Below are positions 8,611 to 16,759 of a DNA stretch of 64,000 nucleotides, piece by piece; the first letter of the stretch is position 1; each line of letters begins with the position of its first letter. Both the position numbers and the translations under genes were made by a program. The notes under the pieces are model-generated. The model was not told the DNA's origin. It searched no databases and worked only from the letters and a program-made list of their open reading frames with translations. Origin of the DNA: Pseudomonas sp. dw_612 (GTDB lineage Bacteria > Pseudomonadota > Gammaproteobacteria > Pseudomonadales > Pseudomonadaceae); NCBI RefSeq assembly GCF_018449725.1, contig NZ_JAAVVC010000015.1, positions 1 through 64,000 of the forward strand, written 5' to 3'.

Positions 8611-9705
8611 TTAGGCGACTTCGGCAGCCTGCTTGCTCAGCGCTTTGGCCTCAAGCTCGCGCACCAACGGCAGCACCCGCTTGCCGAAATACTCCACCTC
8701 TTCCTGGAAGTGCAGGAACCCCGCCAGCACCAAATCCACGCCCACGACTTTCAACGCCACAATGCGCTCGGCAATCTGCTGCGGCGTGCCGATCAGGTTG
8801 GTTTTGAAGCCGTCGTTGTACTGCACCAGATCCTCGAACGTCGACTTGGCCCAGTTACCCTCACCTTCTGGCGACGCCCTGCCCGCCTGCTTCGCCGCAT
8901 CGCCAAACGCATTCACTGCTTCCGGGTCGGCCTGGTCGATGATTTGCGCCAACACCGCGCGGGCTTCTTCTTCAGTATCGCGAGCGATGACAAACGCGTT
9001 CACCCCGACCTTCACCGAGTGATTGTTCGCCGCAGCCTTGGTCCGGATGTCGTCGACCTGGGCCTTGATACCTTCGGGGGTGTTGCCGTTGGTGAAGTAC
9101 CAATCCGAGACCCGCGCCGCCATGTCCCGCGCCGCGCGGGAACTGCCGCCCTGGAAGACTTCCGGTTGGCCCAGTGGTTTGGGTTTGAGGCTGTAATTGT
9201 CGAAGCGGTAGAAATCGCCACGGAACGTGAAGTTGTCCTGAGTCCAAATGCCCTTGAGCGAACGAATAAACTCTTCGGAACGACGATAGCGCTCGTCGTG
9301 TTCCAGCCAGTGTTCGCCGATGGCCTGGAATTCACCCTTGAACCAGCCGCTGACGATGTTCACCGCCACCCGGCCATTGGTGAGTTGGTCGATGGTCGCC
9401 AGTTGTTTGGCCGCCAGCGCCGGTTGCCACGGGCCGGGCAGGATCGCGGCGATCACTTTGAGTGTGGTGGTGGCCGCCAGCAGCGCGTGGCTGAAGGCAA
9501 CGGATTCATGCTGGAACTCGGCACCGTACCCGGCGGTGAAGCGAATCTGCGTCAGGGCGTATTCGAACCCCGCCGCTTCGGCCAGTTGCGCCAGTTTGCG
9601 GTTGTAGTCGATGCCCCAGTGGGTGCGCTGCTCGATCTTGCTGACCACCAGCCCACCGCTGACGTTCGGTACCCAATAGGCAAATTTGACGGCTTGCTGA
9701 CTCAT
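8611..9705 (-). CDS. sfnG: FMNH2-dependent dimethyl sulfone monooxygenase
   Basis: A 364-residue bacterial-luciferase-fold flavin monooxygenase. The whole protein, from MSQQAVKFAYWVPNVSGGLV to the C-terminus, closely follows SfnG of P. putida, which oxidises dimethyl sulfone to methanesulfinate with reduced FMN. Motifs such as GFEYALTQIRF, VNIVSGWFKGEF and GGSSRAARDMAARVSDWYFT are visible. The start is set at MSQQAVKF; the longer frame crosses the promoter and a REP pair. A sigma-54-type promoter lies 40-55 bases upstream, as expected for SfnR-dependent sulfur-starvation control. It is divergent from an SfnB/C-type acyl-CoA-dehydrogenase-like gene. Confidence 0.93.
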   Translation of the reverse strand: MSQQAVKFAYWVPNVSGGLVVSKIEQRTHWGIDYNRKLAQLAEAAGFEYALTQIRFTAGYGAEFQHESVAFSHALLAATTTLKVIAAILPGPWQPALAAKQLATIDQLTNGRVAVNIVSGWFKGEFQAIGEHWLEHDERYRRSEEFIRSLKGIWTQDNFTFRGDFYRFDNYSLKPKPLGQPEVFQGGSSRAARDMAARVSDWYFTNGNTPEGIKAQVDDIRTKAAANNHSVKVGVNAFVIARDTEEEARAVLAQIIDQADPEAVNAFGDAAKQAGRASPEGEGNWAKSTFEDLVQYNDGFKTNLIGTPQQIAERIVALKVVGVDLVLAGFLHFQEEVEYFGKRVLPLVRELEAKALSKQAAEVA

Positions 9706-9744
9706 TGGCTTGTCCTCAGGACTTTCGGGAAGTCTTTGGACAAG

Positions 9745-9760
9745 AGCAGCAACCGTGCCA
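9745..9760 (-). promoter_or_regulatory. sigma-54 promoter of sfnG
   Basis: Read on the minus strand: TGGCACGGTTGCTGCT. It has the -24 GG and -12 GC exactly ten bases apart and differs from TGGCACG-N4-TTGC[A/T] at only one base. The predicted transcript start is about 29 bases before the sfnG ATG. P. putida sfn genes are known to need sigma-54 and SfnR. Confidence 0.8.
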
Positions 9761-9809
9761 GTGCTCCATCGCGCTGGTGACAGGACAGTCTCAAGACTGG
9801 CGAGATCCT

Positions 9810-9901
9810 TGTGGGAGCGGGCTTGCTCGCGAATGCGGTGTATCAGCCAGCGAAGATGTTGCATGTCATACCGCATTCGCGAGCAAGCCCGCTCCCACAG
9901 G
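9810..9901. repeat. REP inverted pair (type A)
   Basis: Inverted REP copies (about 9810-9833 and 9875-9901) inserted between the divergent promoters of sfnG and the acyl-CoA-dehydrogenase-like gene. Confidence 0.88.
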
Positions 9902-9925
9902 GATTCGGGGGTGTCAGGGGCAATT

Positions 9926-9953
9926 TGCTGTTGCACTGTTGGTGCAGCAACAG
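9926..9953. promoter_or_regulatory. inverted repeat, candidate enhancer for a sigma-54 activator
   Basis: TGCTGTTGCAC and GTGCAGCAACA form imperfect 11-base arms (9 of 11 pair) around a 5-base spacer. The hexamer CTGTTG/CAACAG occurs three times. It lies about 80-105 bases before the predicted start of the 10060 gene, the usual place for an enhancer-binding protein such as SfnR. Confidence 0.5.
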
Positions 9954-10004
9954 TTCAACCCCCGCCAAAACCCACAACACCCTATAAACATGGCCTGCGC
10001 GCTT

Positions 10005-10020
10005 CGGCATGGACCGTGCA
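10005..10020 (+). promoter_or_regulatory. candidate sigma-54 promoter of the acyl-CoA-dehydrogenase-like gene
   Basis: CGGCATGGACCGTGCA has the -24 GG and -12 GC ten bases apart, with three mismatches to the consensus. The predicted start lies about 29 bases before the ATG at 10060, the same geometry as for sfnG on the other strand. Confidence 0.6.
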
Positions 10021-10059
10021 ATCCCCCCTGTCTCAACTGCCGATCCCAGGAACTGCGCC

Positions 10060-11301
10060 ATGACCGAACACCAGGTAATCAATCCTCTTTCCACCGGTAC
10101 TGACTATGAAGCGTTGGCGTCGCGATTTCGGCCGATCTTTGAACGCATCGCCGCCGGCGCCGTTGAGCGCGAACAGTCCCGCAGCCTGCCCTACGAGCCG
10201 ATCCAGTGGCTCAAGGAAGCCGGTTTTGGCGCCGTGCGCGTTCCGGTGGAGTACGGCGGTGGCGGTGCTTCGGTGCCGCAACTGTTCGAACTGCTGATCG
10301 AACTGGCCGAAGCCGATTCCAACGTGCCCCAGGCCTTGCGCGGACACTTCGCCTTTGCCGAGGACCGCCTCAACGCGGCGCCCGGCCCGGCGCGGGACGT
10401 CTGGTTCAAACGCTTCGTGGCCGGCGACATCGTCGGTTGCGCCTGGACCGAAATCGGCAGCGTGACCATCGGCGATGTGATCACCAAAGTCTCGCCCCAC
10501 GGCGATCAATGGCGGCTCAACGGCGAGAAGTTCTACAGCACCGGGAGCATTTTTTCCGACTGGATCGACGTCTACGCCCAGCGCAGCGACACCGGCGGCG
10601 ACGTGATCGCCGCCGTGCGCACCCGCCAGCCCGGCATTGTGCAGAGCGACGACTGGGACGGTTTCGGCCAGCGCACTACTGGCAGCGGTACGTCGCGGTT
10701 TGTCGATGCCGAAGTCGACGCCGAAAACATCATCGACTTCGCCACCCGCTTCAAATACCAGACGGCGTTCTATCAACTGGTGCTGCTGGTGACCCTGGCC
10801 GGCATCGGCCGTTCAGCCTTGCGCGACGTGGCGCATCAGGTCCGCGAACGCAAACGCATCTACAGCCATGGCAATGCCCCGCATGTCAGCCAGGATGCGC
10901 AGGTGCAACAGGTGGTCGGTGAGATTGCGGCGTTGGTGTATGCCGCCGAAGCCACTGCGTTGAAGGCGGCGCAACCGGCGCAACGGGCTTATGAGGCGCG
11001 GTTCTTTGGCGATGACCTTTTAGAACAAGCGGCCAATGTCGCGGCGGAAATCGAATCGGCCAAGGCGCAAGTGGTGGTCACCGAGCTGATTCAACGCGCG
11101 ACCACAGAACTGTTCAATGCACTGGGGGCCTCGGATATTCGCCAGGGTAAATCGCTGGATCGGCATTGGCGTAATGCGCGGACGGTGTCGTCGCACAATC
11201 CGGTGATCTACAAGGCGCGGATTATTGGGGATTGGGCGATTAACGGGACTGAGCCGCCGTTTGTTTGGCAGATCGGGAATGGGCCGCAGCGCAAAGTCTA
11301 A
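10060..11301 (+). CDS. SfnB/SfnC-type acyl-CoA-dehydrogenase-like flavin monooxygenase
   Basis: A 413-residue protein of the acyl-CoA dehydrogenase fold, in the branch that includes flavin-dependent monooxygenases such as DszC and the sulfur-acquisition SfnB/SfnC proteins. Visible are the N-terminal helical domain (LKEAGFGAVRVPVEYGGGGA), the middle beta domain (GCAWTEIGSVTIG; LNGEKFYSTGSIFSDW) and the C-terminal helical domain (DIRQGKSLDRHWRNARTVSS). MTEHQVINPL is used as the start because the longer frame covers the promoter. Divergence from sfnG and a matching sigma-54 promoter point to organosulfur scavenging; the exact substrate is not known. Confidence 0.85.
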   Translation: MTEHQVINPLSTGTDYEALASRFRPIFERIAAGAVEREQSRSLPYEPIQWLKEAGFGAVRVPVEYGGGGASVPQLFELLIELAEADSNVPQALRGHFAFAEDRLNAAPGPARDVWFKRFVAGDIVGCAWTEIGSVTIGDVITKVSPHGDQWRLNGEKFYSTGSIFSDWIDVYAQRSDTGGDVIAAVRTRQPGIVQSDDWDGFGQRTTGSGTSRFVDAEVDAENIIDFATRFKYQTAFYQLVLLVTLAGIGRSALRDVAHQVRERKRIYSHGNAPHVSQDAQVQQVVGEIAALVYAAEATALKAAQPAQRAYEARFFGDDLLEQAANVAAEIESAKAQVVVTELIQRATTELFNALGASDIRQGKSLDRHWRNARTVSSHNPVIYKARIIGDWAINGTEPPFVWQIGNGPQRKV

Positions 11302-11320
11302 AACCGCTGCACACCATCCC

Positions 11321-11420
11321 TGTAGGAGCTGTCGAGTGCAACGAGGCTGCGATCTTTTGATCTTGCTCTTAAAAAACAACATCAAAAGATCGCAGCCTCG
11401 TTGCACTCCGCAGCTCCTAC
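11321..11420. repeat. inverted repeat pair, type B, long arms
   Basis: Inverted copies of GTAGGAGCTGTCGAGTGCAA-CGAGGCTGCGATCTTTTGAT with arms of about 40 bases, between two genes in the same direction. The inner sequence differs from other type B copies but is matched by the partner arm. Confidence 0.83.
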
Positions 11421-11519
11421 GCAGCTCCTGCCAGACGGGTCGCCGCAAAGGTTCGATATGGGTAAGATACCGGCCTTCCCCGCAGCCTCTTTCTGCGCCC
11501 CGCCGAATAAGCCGATTCC

Positions 11520-12299
11520 ATGCCTTTCGAACTCAGCGTTGACCTCACCACCCTGGCCATTCTGGCCTTTGTCGCTTTCATTGCCGGTTTCATCGACGCC
11601 ATTGCCGGCGGTGGCGGCCTGCTCACCACTCCTGCGCTGCTGACCGCCGGCCTGCCGCCGCACCTGGTGCTGGGCACCAACAAACTGAGTTCGACCTTCG
11701 GCTCGGCCACCGCCAGTTTCACCTTCTATCGCCGCAAGCTGTTCCACCCCAAGCAATGGGTACACGCCATCGTCGGCACATTGGTCGGCGCCTTGACCGG
11801 CGCAGTGGTCGCGCATTACCTGCCCGCCGAATGGCTGAACAAGATGCTACCGGTGATCGTCTTCGCCTGCGGCGTCTACCTATTGTTTGGCGGCACGCCG
11901 AAAGCGCCGCTGGACAGCGACGCACCGATCAAGAAAAAGTGGCAATCGACCCAAGGCTTTAGCCTCGGTTTCTACGATGGCGTAGCCGGCCCCGGCACCG
12001 GTGCGTTCTGGACCGTCAGCAGCATGCTCATGTACCCCATCGACCTGGTGAAGGCCAGCGGCGTGGCCCGCAGCATGAACTTCGTCAGCAACATTGCGGC
12101 GCTGTCGGTGTTCGTGTTTTCCGGGCAGGTGGACTGGATTATTGGCCTCAGCATGGGCGTGTCGGTGATGGTTGGCGCGTTCTTCGGCGCGCGCACCGCC
12201 ATCAGCGGCGGTGCCAAGTTCATTCGCCCGGTGTTCATCACCGTGGTGCTGGGCCTGACCGTGCGGCTAGCCTGGCAGCACTGGTTCAGCGTGGCCTAA
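11520..12299 (+). CDS. TSUP (TauE/SafE) family membrane transporter, YfcA-like
   Basis: A 259-residue protein with about eight hydrophobic segments and the family signatures FIAGFIDAIAGGGGLLTTPA near the N-terminus and GFYDGVAGPGTGAFW in the second half. TSUP proteins carry small sulfur-containing or organic anions; YfcA-type members lack a firm substrate. The 3' end overlaps the convergent nudC gene by 33 bases. The closeness to sulfone genes might suggest sulfite or sulfonate, but a repeat lies between, so this is weak. Confidence 0.88.
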   Translation: MPFELSVDLTTLAILAFVAFIAGFIDAIAGGGGLLTTPALLTAGLPPHLVLGTNKLSSTFGSATASFTFYRRKLFHPKQWVHAIVGTLVGALTGAVVAHYLPAEWLNKMLPVIVFACGVYLLFGGTPKAPLDSDAPIKKKWQSTQGFSLGFYDGVAGPGTGAFWTVSSMLMYPIDLVKASGVARSMNFVSNIAALSVFVFSGQVDWIIGLSMGVSVMVGAFFGARTAISGGAKFIRPVFITVVLGLTVRLAWQHWFSVA

Positions 12300-13097
12300 G
12301 CGCCGCGCCAGGTAGACGTCGATCAGGTAACGGGCAATCGAGCGCGATGCTGGCAACGGCGGCATTGCGTGGATGTTGAACCACTGGGCGTCCTCGATTT
12401 CGTCCTCCTGACAGACGATCTCGCCACCCGCGTATTCGGCATGAAACCCGAGCATCATCGAGTGCGGGAAAGGCCAGCACTGGCTGCCCATGTACTGGAT
12501 GTTCTTGACCTCGATCTGCACCTCTTCGCGAACCTCGCGGATCAGGCAATCCTCGGCCGATTCACCCGGCTCGGCAAACCCCGCCAACGTGCTGTAGACC
12601 CCGGCGACAAAACGCGGCGAACGCGCCAGCAGCACTTCGTCGCCACGGGTGACGAGCACGATCATGCTCGGCGAAATCCGTGGGTAATAACGGATATCAC
12701 ACGGCTCGCAGTACATTGCGCGCTCGCGTGGAACCTGATGCGTCGCTTGCCCGCAGTTGCCGCAAAAGCGGTGTTCGCGGTACCAGGTGCCGATTTGCGC
12801 GGCGTAACCGAGCACCTTGTAGACGGTGTGATCGCCCTCCAGCATGAACGCCCGCAAGCCTTTCCAGTTGCAGCCCGGTACTTCACCGGGACTGCGCAAC
12901 TCCAGCAGGTAGACGGGCTCGCCATCAAGGTGGCCGATGCCGTGTTCGGCGAGGATCGACAGGTCCTGGCGCTTGAGCCATTCCCGGGGGAACAGCGCGC
13001 CATTGTCATCGAACAGAAAGCCTTCAGGGCTGCGTGCCACGGCCCAGCCGCCGGGTTGATCGGTGTCCAGTACTGCGGTGGTCCAGCGTGAAATCAT
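12267..13097 (-). CDS. nudC: NAD+ diphosphatase / NAD-RNA decapping enzyme NudC
   Basis: A 276-residue Nudix hydrolase that cleaves NADH/NAD+ to NMN and AMP and, in E. coli, removes NAD caps from RNA. A zinc ribbon is visible (CGNCG...CEPC around residues 115-135), then the Nudix box GFAEPGESAEDCLIREVREE and the NudC signature close to SQPWPFPxS, here SQCWPFPHS. The proline-to-cysteine change inside that signature is a small oddity. It starts 7 bases after the stop of the crotonase gene on the same strand, so the two are probably co-transcribed. Confidence 0.93.
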   Translation of the reverse strand: MISRWTTAVLDTDQPGGWAVARSPEGFLFDDNGALFPREWLKRQDLSILAEHGIGHLDGEPVYLLELRSPGEVPGCNWKGLRAFMLEGDHTVYKVLGYAAQIGTWYREHRFCGNCGQATHQVPRERAMYCEPCDIRYYPRISPSMIVLVTRGDEVLLARSPRFVAGVYSTLAGFAEPGESAEDCLIREVREEVQIEVKNIQYMGSQCWPFPHSMMLGFHAEYAGGEIVCQEDEIEDAQWFNIHAMPPLPASRSIARYLIDVYLARRLGHAEPVLPG

Positions 13098-13103
13098 GGT
13101 TAA

Positions 13104-13916
13104 TCAGTCCAGAAATTCGGGTTTCTGTTTGCTCATATGGGCGGCCATGGCCACGCGCAGATCGGTGGATTGCAGCATGGCGGCGTTCCAGGTGGCGACG
13201 TATTCGAGGCCGTCGTCGATGCGATGGTCGCGCATGTAGCTGATCATCTCTTTGGTGCCGCTGATAGCGATCGGCGACTTGCCGGCGATCTCGCGGGCAA
13301 TGCCCATCACGCCATCGAGCAGGCTGTCGCGGTCGCTGTAGACCCGATTGACCAGGCCCATGCCGCGCGCTTCCTCGGCCCCAAAGTTGCGACCAGTGTA
13401 AGCCAGTTCACGCAGCATGCCGTCACCGATGATCCGCGGCAAGCGTTGCAGTGTGCCGACGTCGGCGGCCATGCCGATGTCGATTTCCTTGATCGAGAAT
13501 TGTGCGTCTTCGGCGGCATAGCGCATGTCGCAGGCTGCGATCAGGTCGATGGCGCCGCCCAGGCAATAACCCTGAATCGCCGCGAGCACGGGTTTGCGGC
13601 AGTTATCGACGGCATTGAACGAGGCTTGCAGGGCGAGGATCTTACGCCGCAGCAGGCGCGCATTGCGGCCGACGTCCTTGCCCAGTTCATTGGCCACGCC
13701 GGCCAGCATCATCAGGTCGATGCCGGAGGAAAAGTGTTTGCCGGCGCCACTGAGGACCACCACCCGCACTGCGTCGGTGTCGTCGATCCATTGGAAAATC
13801 TCGATGATCTCGCTCCAGAACGCGGCATTCATCGAGTTGATCTTTTCCGGGCGGTTGATCTGCACATGGGCGATGTTGTCGGCAAGTTCGACGGTGAACG
13901 CGGTGTACTGAGACAT
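13104..13916 (-). CDS. crotonase-family dienoyl-CoA isomerase-like protein
   Basis: A 270-residue enoyl-CoA hydratase/isomerase superfamily protein. The oxyanion-hole segments are SGAGKHFSSGIDL (about residue 60) and IQGYCLGGAIDLIAACD (about 115). The sequence IKEIDIGMAADVGTLQRLPR closely matches the acidic active-site loop of delta3,5-delta2,4-dienoyl-CoA isomerases (ECH1 type), suggesting a role in degrading unsaturated fatty acids. The start MSQYTAF is used because the upstream extension runs into REP sequence. nudC follows directly on the same strand. Confidence 0.87.
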   Translation of the reverse strand: MSQYTAFTVELADNIAHVQINRPEKINSMNAAFWSEIIEIFQWIDDTDAVRVVVLSGAGKHFSSGIDLMMLAGVANELGKDVGRNARLLRRKILALQASFNAVDNCRKPVLAAIQGYCLGGAIDLIAACDMRYAAEDAQFSIKEIDIGMAADVGTLQRLPRIIGDGMLRELAYTGRNFGAEEARGMGLVNRVYSDRDSLLDGVMGIAREIAGKSPIAISGTKEMISYMRDHRIDDGLEYVATWNAAMLQSTDLRVAMAAHMSKQKPEFLD

Positions 13917-14043
13917 GGCAGTGATCCTTGACCGGGCAGAAAATGAGGCCCGAACTATAACAAGGCATCGCGGGTGGGAGTAAGGCAGTGGTTCGGCCAA
14001 ATGCGGGACTGGCTGTTGGTTTTGTGTTGCCTGGTCTGGCCCC

Positions 14044-14109
14044 TTCGCGAGCAAGCCCGCTCCCACAGGGGATGCATTCCAAATGTGGGAGCGGGCTTGC
14101 TCGCGAATG
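14044..14109. repeat. REP inverted pair (type A)
   Basis: TTCGCGAGCAAGCCCGCTCC and its inverted partner, separated by about 20 bases, between the crotonase gene and the downstream methyltransferase gene. Confidence 0.9.
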
Positions 14110-14123
14110 GCCGCGCCGCCGAT

Positions 14124-14897
14124 CTAACCCCCTTTCACCGCCACAAAGGCCGCCGTCACATAAGGCACAGTAATCACATCCTTACCCCGTAACTCCGGCT
14201 CACTTTCAATCAACGCCTTCATCTGCGCATCCACCGCATCCCGCTGCGCCTTGGGCAACGCCGCAATAAAACTGGTGGACCGCACCCGATTGAAAATCAC
14301 ATCCTCCGGCGAGCCCGTATGCCCATGCCCGAAATGCTGCGCCTGCAACGGCCCAAACGCCTTGTGCGGAAAAGCCAGGCGCCAGGCGCCGGTGTAGTAG
14401 CGCGGGGTATCACCTTCCAGGGCGTTGACGATCGCGTCGAGTTTCGGCACCCAACTCACCCGGGTATCGCGCAGGTTCCATACCAGGCCCAACTTGCCGC
14501 CCGGCTTGAGCACCCGGGCGATTTCGCTGAGGGCTTCGGGGCTGGCGAACCAGTGGAAGGCCTGGGCGCAGACCACCACGTCCACCGAGGCATCCGGCAG
14601 CGGCAAATCGGTGGCAGTACCGCTGACAGCGAGCACGTCAGGATAAGCTGCGGATAACTTGTCGAGCATTTCCGGCACCGGCTCGACAGCAATCACCTGC
14701 GCCCCGGTGGCCACCAGGCGCCCGGTGAATTTGCCGGTGCCGGCACCGAGGTCAATCACGGTTTTGTCGTCATTGAGGCCTAACGTGCCAGTCAGCCAGT
14801 CCGCCACTTGCGGCGGATAGTCCGGGCGGCCGCGCACATAGGTGTCAGCCCCGGTTTTGTAGCCATCGGCAGCAGCAGGGTGAATGTGTTCTCTCAT
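14124..14897 (-). CDS. class I SAM-dependent methyltransferase
   Basis: A 257-residue soluble methyltransferase of the UbiE/type 11 group. Motif I is VIDLGAGTGKFTGRL (about residue 44), followed by VIAVEPVPEML and, further on, VDVVVCAQAFHWF, a post-motif seen in trans-aconitate-like and type 11 methyltransferases. The N-terminus AADGYKTGADTYVRGRPDYP is characteristic of a widespread but functionally undefined set. The substrate cannot be told. Neighbours do not help. Confidence 0.87.
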   Translation of the reverse strand: MREHIHPAAADGYKTGADTYVRGRPDYPPQVADWLTGTLGLNDDKTVIDLGAGTGKFTGRLVATGAQVIAVEPVPEMLDKLSAAYPDVLAVSGTATDLPLPDASVDVVVCAQAFHWFASPEALSEIARVLKPGGKLGLVWNLRDTRVSWVPKLDAIVNALEGDTPRYYTGAWRLAFPHKAFGPLQAQHFGHGHTGSPEDVIFNRVRSTSFIAALPKAQRDAVDAQMKALIESEPELRGKDVITVPYVTAAFVAVKGG

Positions 14898-15033
14898 GGC
14901 AGTTCTCCCGATTGACAGCGATGCTTGCGAGCATAGCGAATGGACTTGAACTTCCCCTGCAAAGATCTCAAGAAAGAAATGAATAATTGTTCACACAACG
15001 GTGTTCACTTGCCATCGCCCATGAGGATTGCCC

Positions 15034-15597
15034 ATGAACCGCCTGAACGTCGATTCGCCGACACGTTACGACCGCTTGACCATGAGCCTGCACTGGCTGA
15101 CTGCCGCGCTGGTGATTTTCATGTTCGCCAGTGCACAAATCTGGGAGCAACTGGCCAAAGGCACGCCGCTGCGCAAGGGTTTGCAGTCGGTGCACATTTC
15201 CTGCGGCATCCTGCTGGCGGTGATTGTCATCGGCCGATTGCTCTGGCGCCTGTCCCGTGGCCGGCGTTTGCCCCCGGCCAATCAGGGCGTGATGAACATT
15301 GCAGCGAAAACCGCGCATCTGGCGTTGTACTTGCTGCTGCTGTTGAGCCAGATCGTGCTGGGTTTCCTGTTTCGCTGGGCCCAGGCCGAACCGTTCAACT
15401 TCTTCGGGTTGTTTGATGTCCCAATGTTGATGACCTTCGATAAAAGCATGAAGTCGGTATTTGGCGGCCTGCATGAAAACGTGGCGTGGGCCATCATCCT
15501 TCTGGCCGGGCTGCACGCAGTGATGGCGCTGGTCCATCATTACGGCCTGCGTGACGGTACGTTGCGCCGGATGTTGCCCGGGCGCGATATCAACTGA
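15034..15597 (+). CDS. cytochrome b561 family protein
   Basis: A 187-residue inner-membrane b-type cytochrome with four hydrophobic segments and conserved histidines likely to hold two hemes (SLHWLTAALV, GLQSVHISCG, GLHAVMALVHHYG). Such proteins pass electrons from quinols, some to superoxide (CybB). The ATG after GAGGATTG is used; a TTG six bases upstream is possible. It is followed after 81 bases by a secreted TPR protein and then an ECF sigma/anti-sigma pair in the same direction. Confidence 0.88.
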   Translation: MNRLNVDSPTRYDRLTMSLHWLTAALVIFMFASAQIWEQLAKGTPLRKGLQSVHISCGILLAVIVIGRLLWRLSRGRRLPPANQGVMNIAAKTAHLALYLLLLLSQIVLGFLFRWAQAEPFNFFGLFDVPMLMTFDKSMKSVFGGLHENVAWAIILLAGLHAVMALVHHYGLRDGTLRRMLPGRDIN

Positions 15598-15678
15598 AGC
15601 GAATAAAACACCGGGGCCGGGTGTTCTATGGATACCTGCCCTTGAATGCTGTTTTCTCTGTGAATGGAGTTTCGCAAA

Positions 15679-16209
15679 ATGCAAATCCGTTTCGCTGTGT
15701 TCACCGCCCCGCTGCTGCTGGTCGCGGCGTTATCGAGCACGATGGCGTTTGCCAACGGTGACGATGACGCGCCAGCCAAGCCCAATTGCCCCAAAGGTCA
15801 GGTGTTCGACAGCAAGTCGAACAAGTGCGTGCTGCAAACCAGCAGCCTGGTGCCGGACGCCGACCGCACTGACTACGCCTATCGCCTGGCCAAGGACGGT
15901 CGTTACGAAGAAGCCCTGGCCCTGCTCGATACGCTTAAAGATCCAAACACCGCCAAAGCCCTCAACTATCGCGGCTACGCCACGCGTAAACTGGGCCGCA
16001 CCGACGAAGGCATCGGCTATTACCTGCAATCGGTCAAACTCGACCCGCAGTATGCGCAAGTGCGCGAATACCTCGGCGAGGCGTATGTGATCAAAGGTCG
16101 ACTGGATCTGGCCCAGGAACAGTTGCAGCACATCAAATCGATCTGCGGCAGCACCTGCGAGGAATACCAGGACCTGGCCGAAGCCATCAACGATTCATCG
16201 AAAACCTGA
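15679..16209 (+). CDS. secreted tetratricopeptide-repeat protein
   Basis: A 176-residue protein with a signal peptide (FAVFTAPLLLVAALSSTMAFA) and about two to three TPR units (ALNYRGYATRKLGRTDEGIG; YAQVREYLGEAYVIKGRLDL). Four cysteines (PNCPKGQ, NKCVLQ, ICGSTCEE) may form disulfides in the periplasm. The ATG with GGAG nine bases before is preferred over one 15 bases upstream. It sits just before the ECF sigma gene, so it may belong to the stress response that sigma factor controls; this is inferred from position. Confidence 0.8.
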   Translation: MQIRFAVFTAPLLLVAALSSTMAFANGDDDAPAKPNCPKGQVFDSKSNKCVLQTSSLVPDADRTDYAYRLAKDGRYEEALALLDTLKDPNTAKALNYRGYATRKLGRTDEGIGYYLQSVKLDPQYAQVREYLGEAYVIKGRLDLAQEQLQHIKSICGSTCEEYQDLAEAINDSSKT

Positions 16210-16231
16210 CACCGAACGGACGGAGGTCGCT

Positions 16232-16759
16232 ATCGCCAGCGATCAGGCAGTACGAGCAGAGTTGGGCCAGCATCTGGCGCGGTTATGGCGCTACGGCTTG
16301 CTGCTGTCCCGACAACGGCATGTGGCCGAAGACCTGGTGCAAGCCACTTGCGTGCGCGCATTGGAGCGAGCCGGGCAATATGAGCCTGGCACCCGCATGG
16401 ACCGCTGGCTGCTGAGCATCTTGCACTCGATCTGGCTCAATGAAGTACGCGCCCGGCGCGTGCGTCTGGGCCAGGGTCTGGTGAACGCCGATGAGGCGCT
16501 GTCGTTCGACGGTGAACACGCGGCGCAAACCCATGTGTTTGCCGCGCAGGTGATCCGCCGGGTCGATGCCTTGCCCGAAACCCAGCGTGAAACGGTGTAC
16601 CTGGCCTATGTAGAGGGCTTGTCCTACCGCGAAGTGGCCGATGTGCTGCAAGTGCCCATCGGCACGGTCATGAGCCGACTGGCCACCGCCCGCTTGAAAC
16701 TCGCGGAGTACCCGCCCCTGCATGCCGTACCGAACCCAACCACGGGAGAACGTCGATGA
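16232..16759 (+). CDS. ECF RNA polymerase sigma factor, possibly with ATC start
   Basis: A ~175-residue ECF sigma factor. Region 2 is DLVQATCVRALERAGQYEP with LLSILHSIWLNEVRARRV, and region 4 is ETVYLAYVEGLSYREVADVL with VPIGTVMSRLATARLKL. No ATG or GTG gives the expected N-terminus. A strong Shine-Dalgarno GGAGG at 16222-16226 is five bases before an in-frame ATC (IASDQAVRAELGQHL), which supplies the usual ECF leader; the first TTG (16262) would cut into it. The gene overlaps the anti-sigma start by four bases (ATGA), showing translational coupling. Membrane or envelope stress control is likely. Confidence 0.8.
   Translation: MASDQAVRAELGQHLARLWRYGLLLSRQRHVAEDLVQATCVRALERAGQYEPGTRMDRWLLSILHSIWLNEVRARRVRLGQGLVNADEALSFDGEHAAQTHVFAAQVIRRVDALPETQRETVYLAYVEGLSYREVADVLQVPIGTVMSRLATARLKLAEYPPLHAVPNPTTGERR

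Noticed and set aside
8602..9780. 392-residue plus-strand open frame
   Set aside because: Mirror of sfnG on the other strand; sfnG matches its family end to end.
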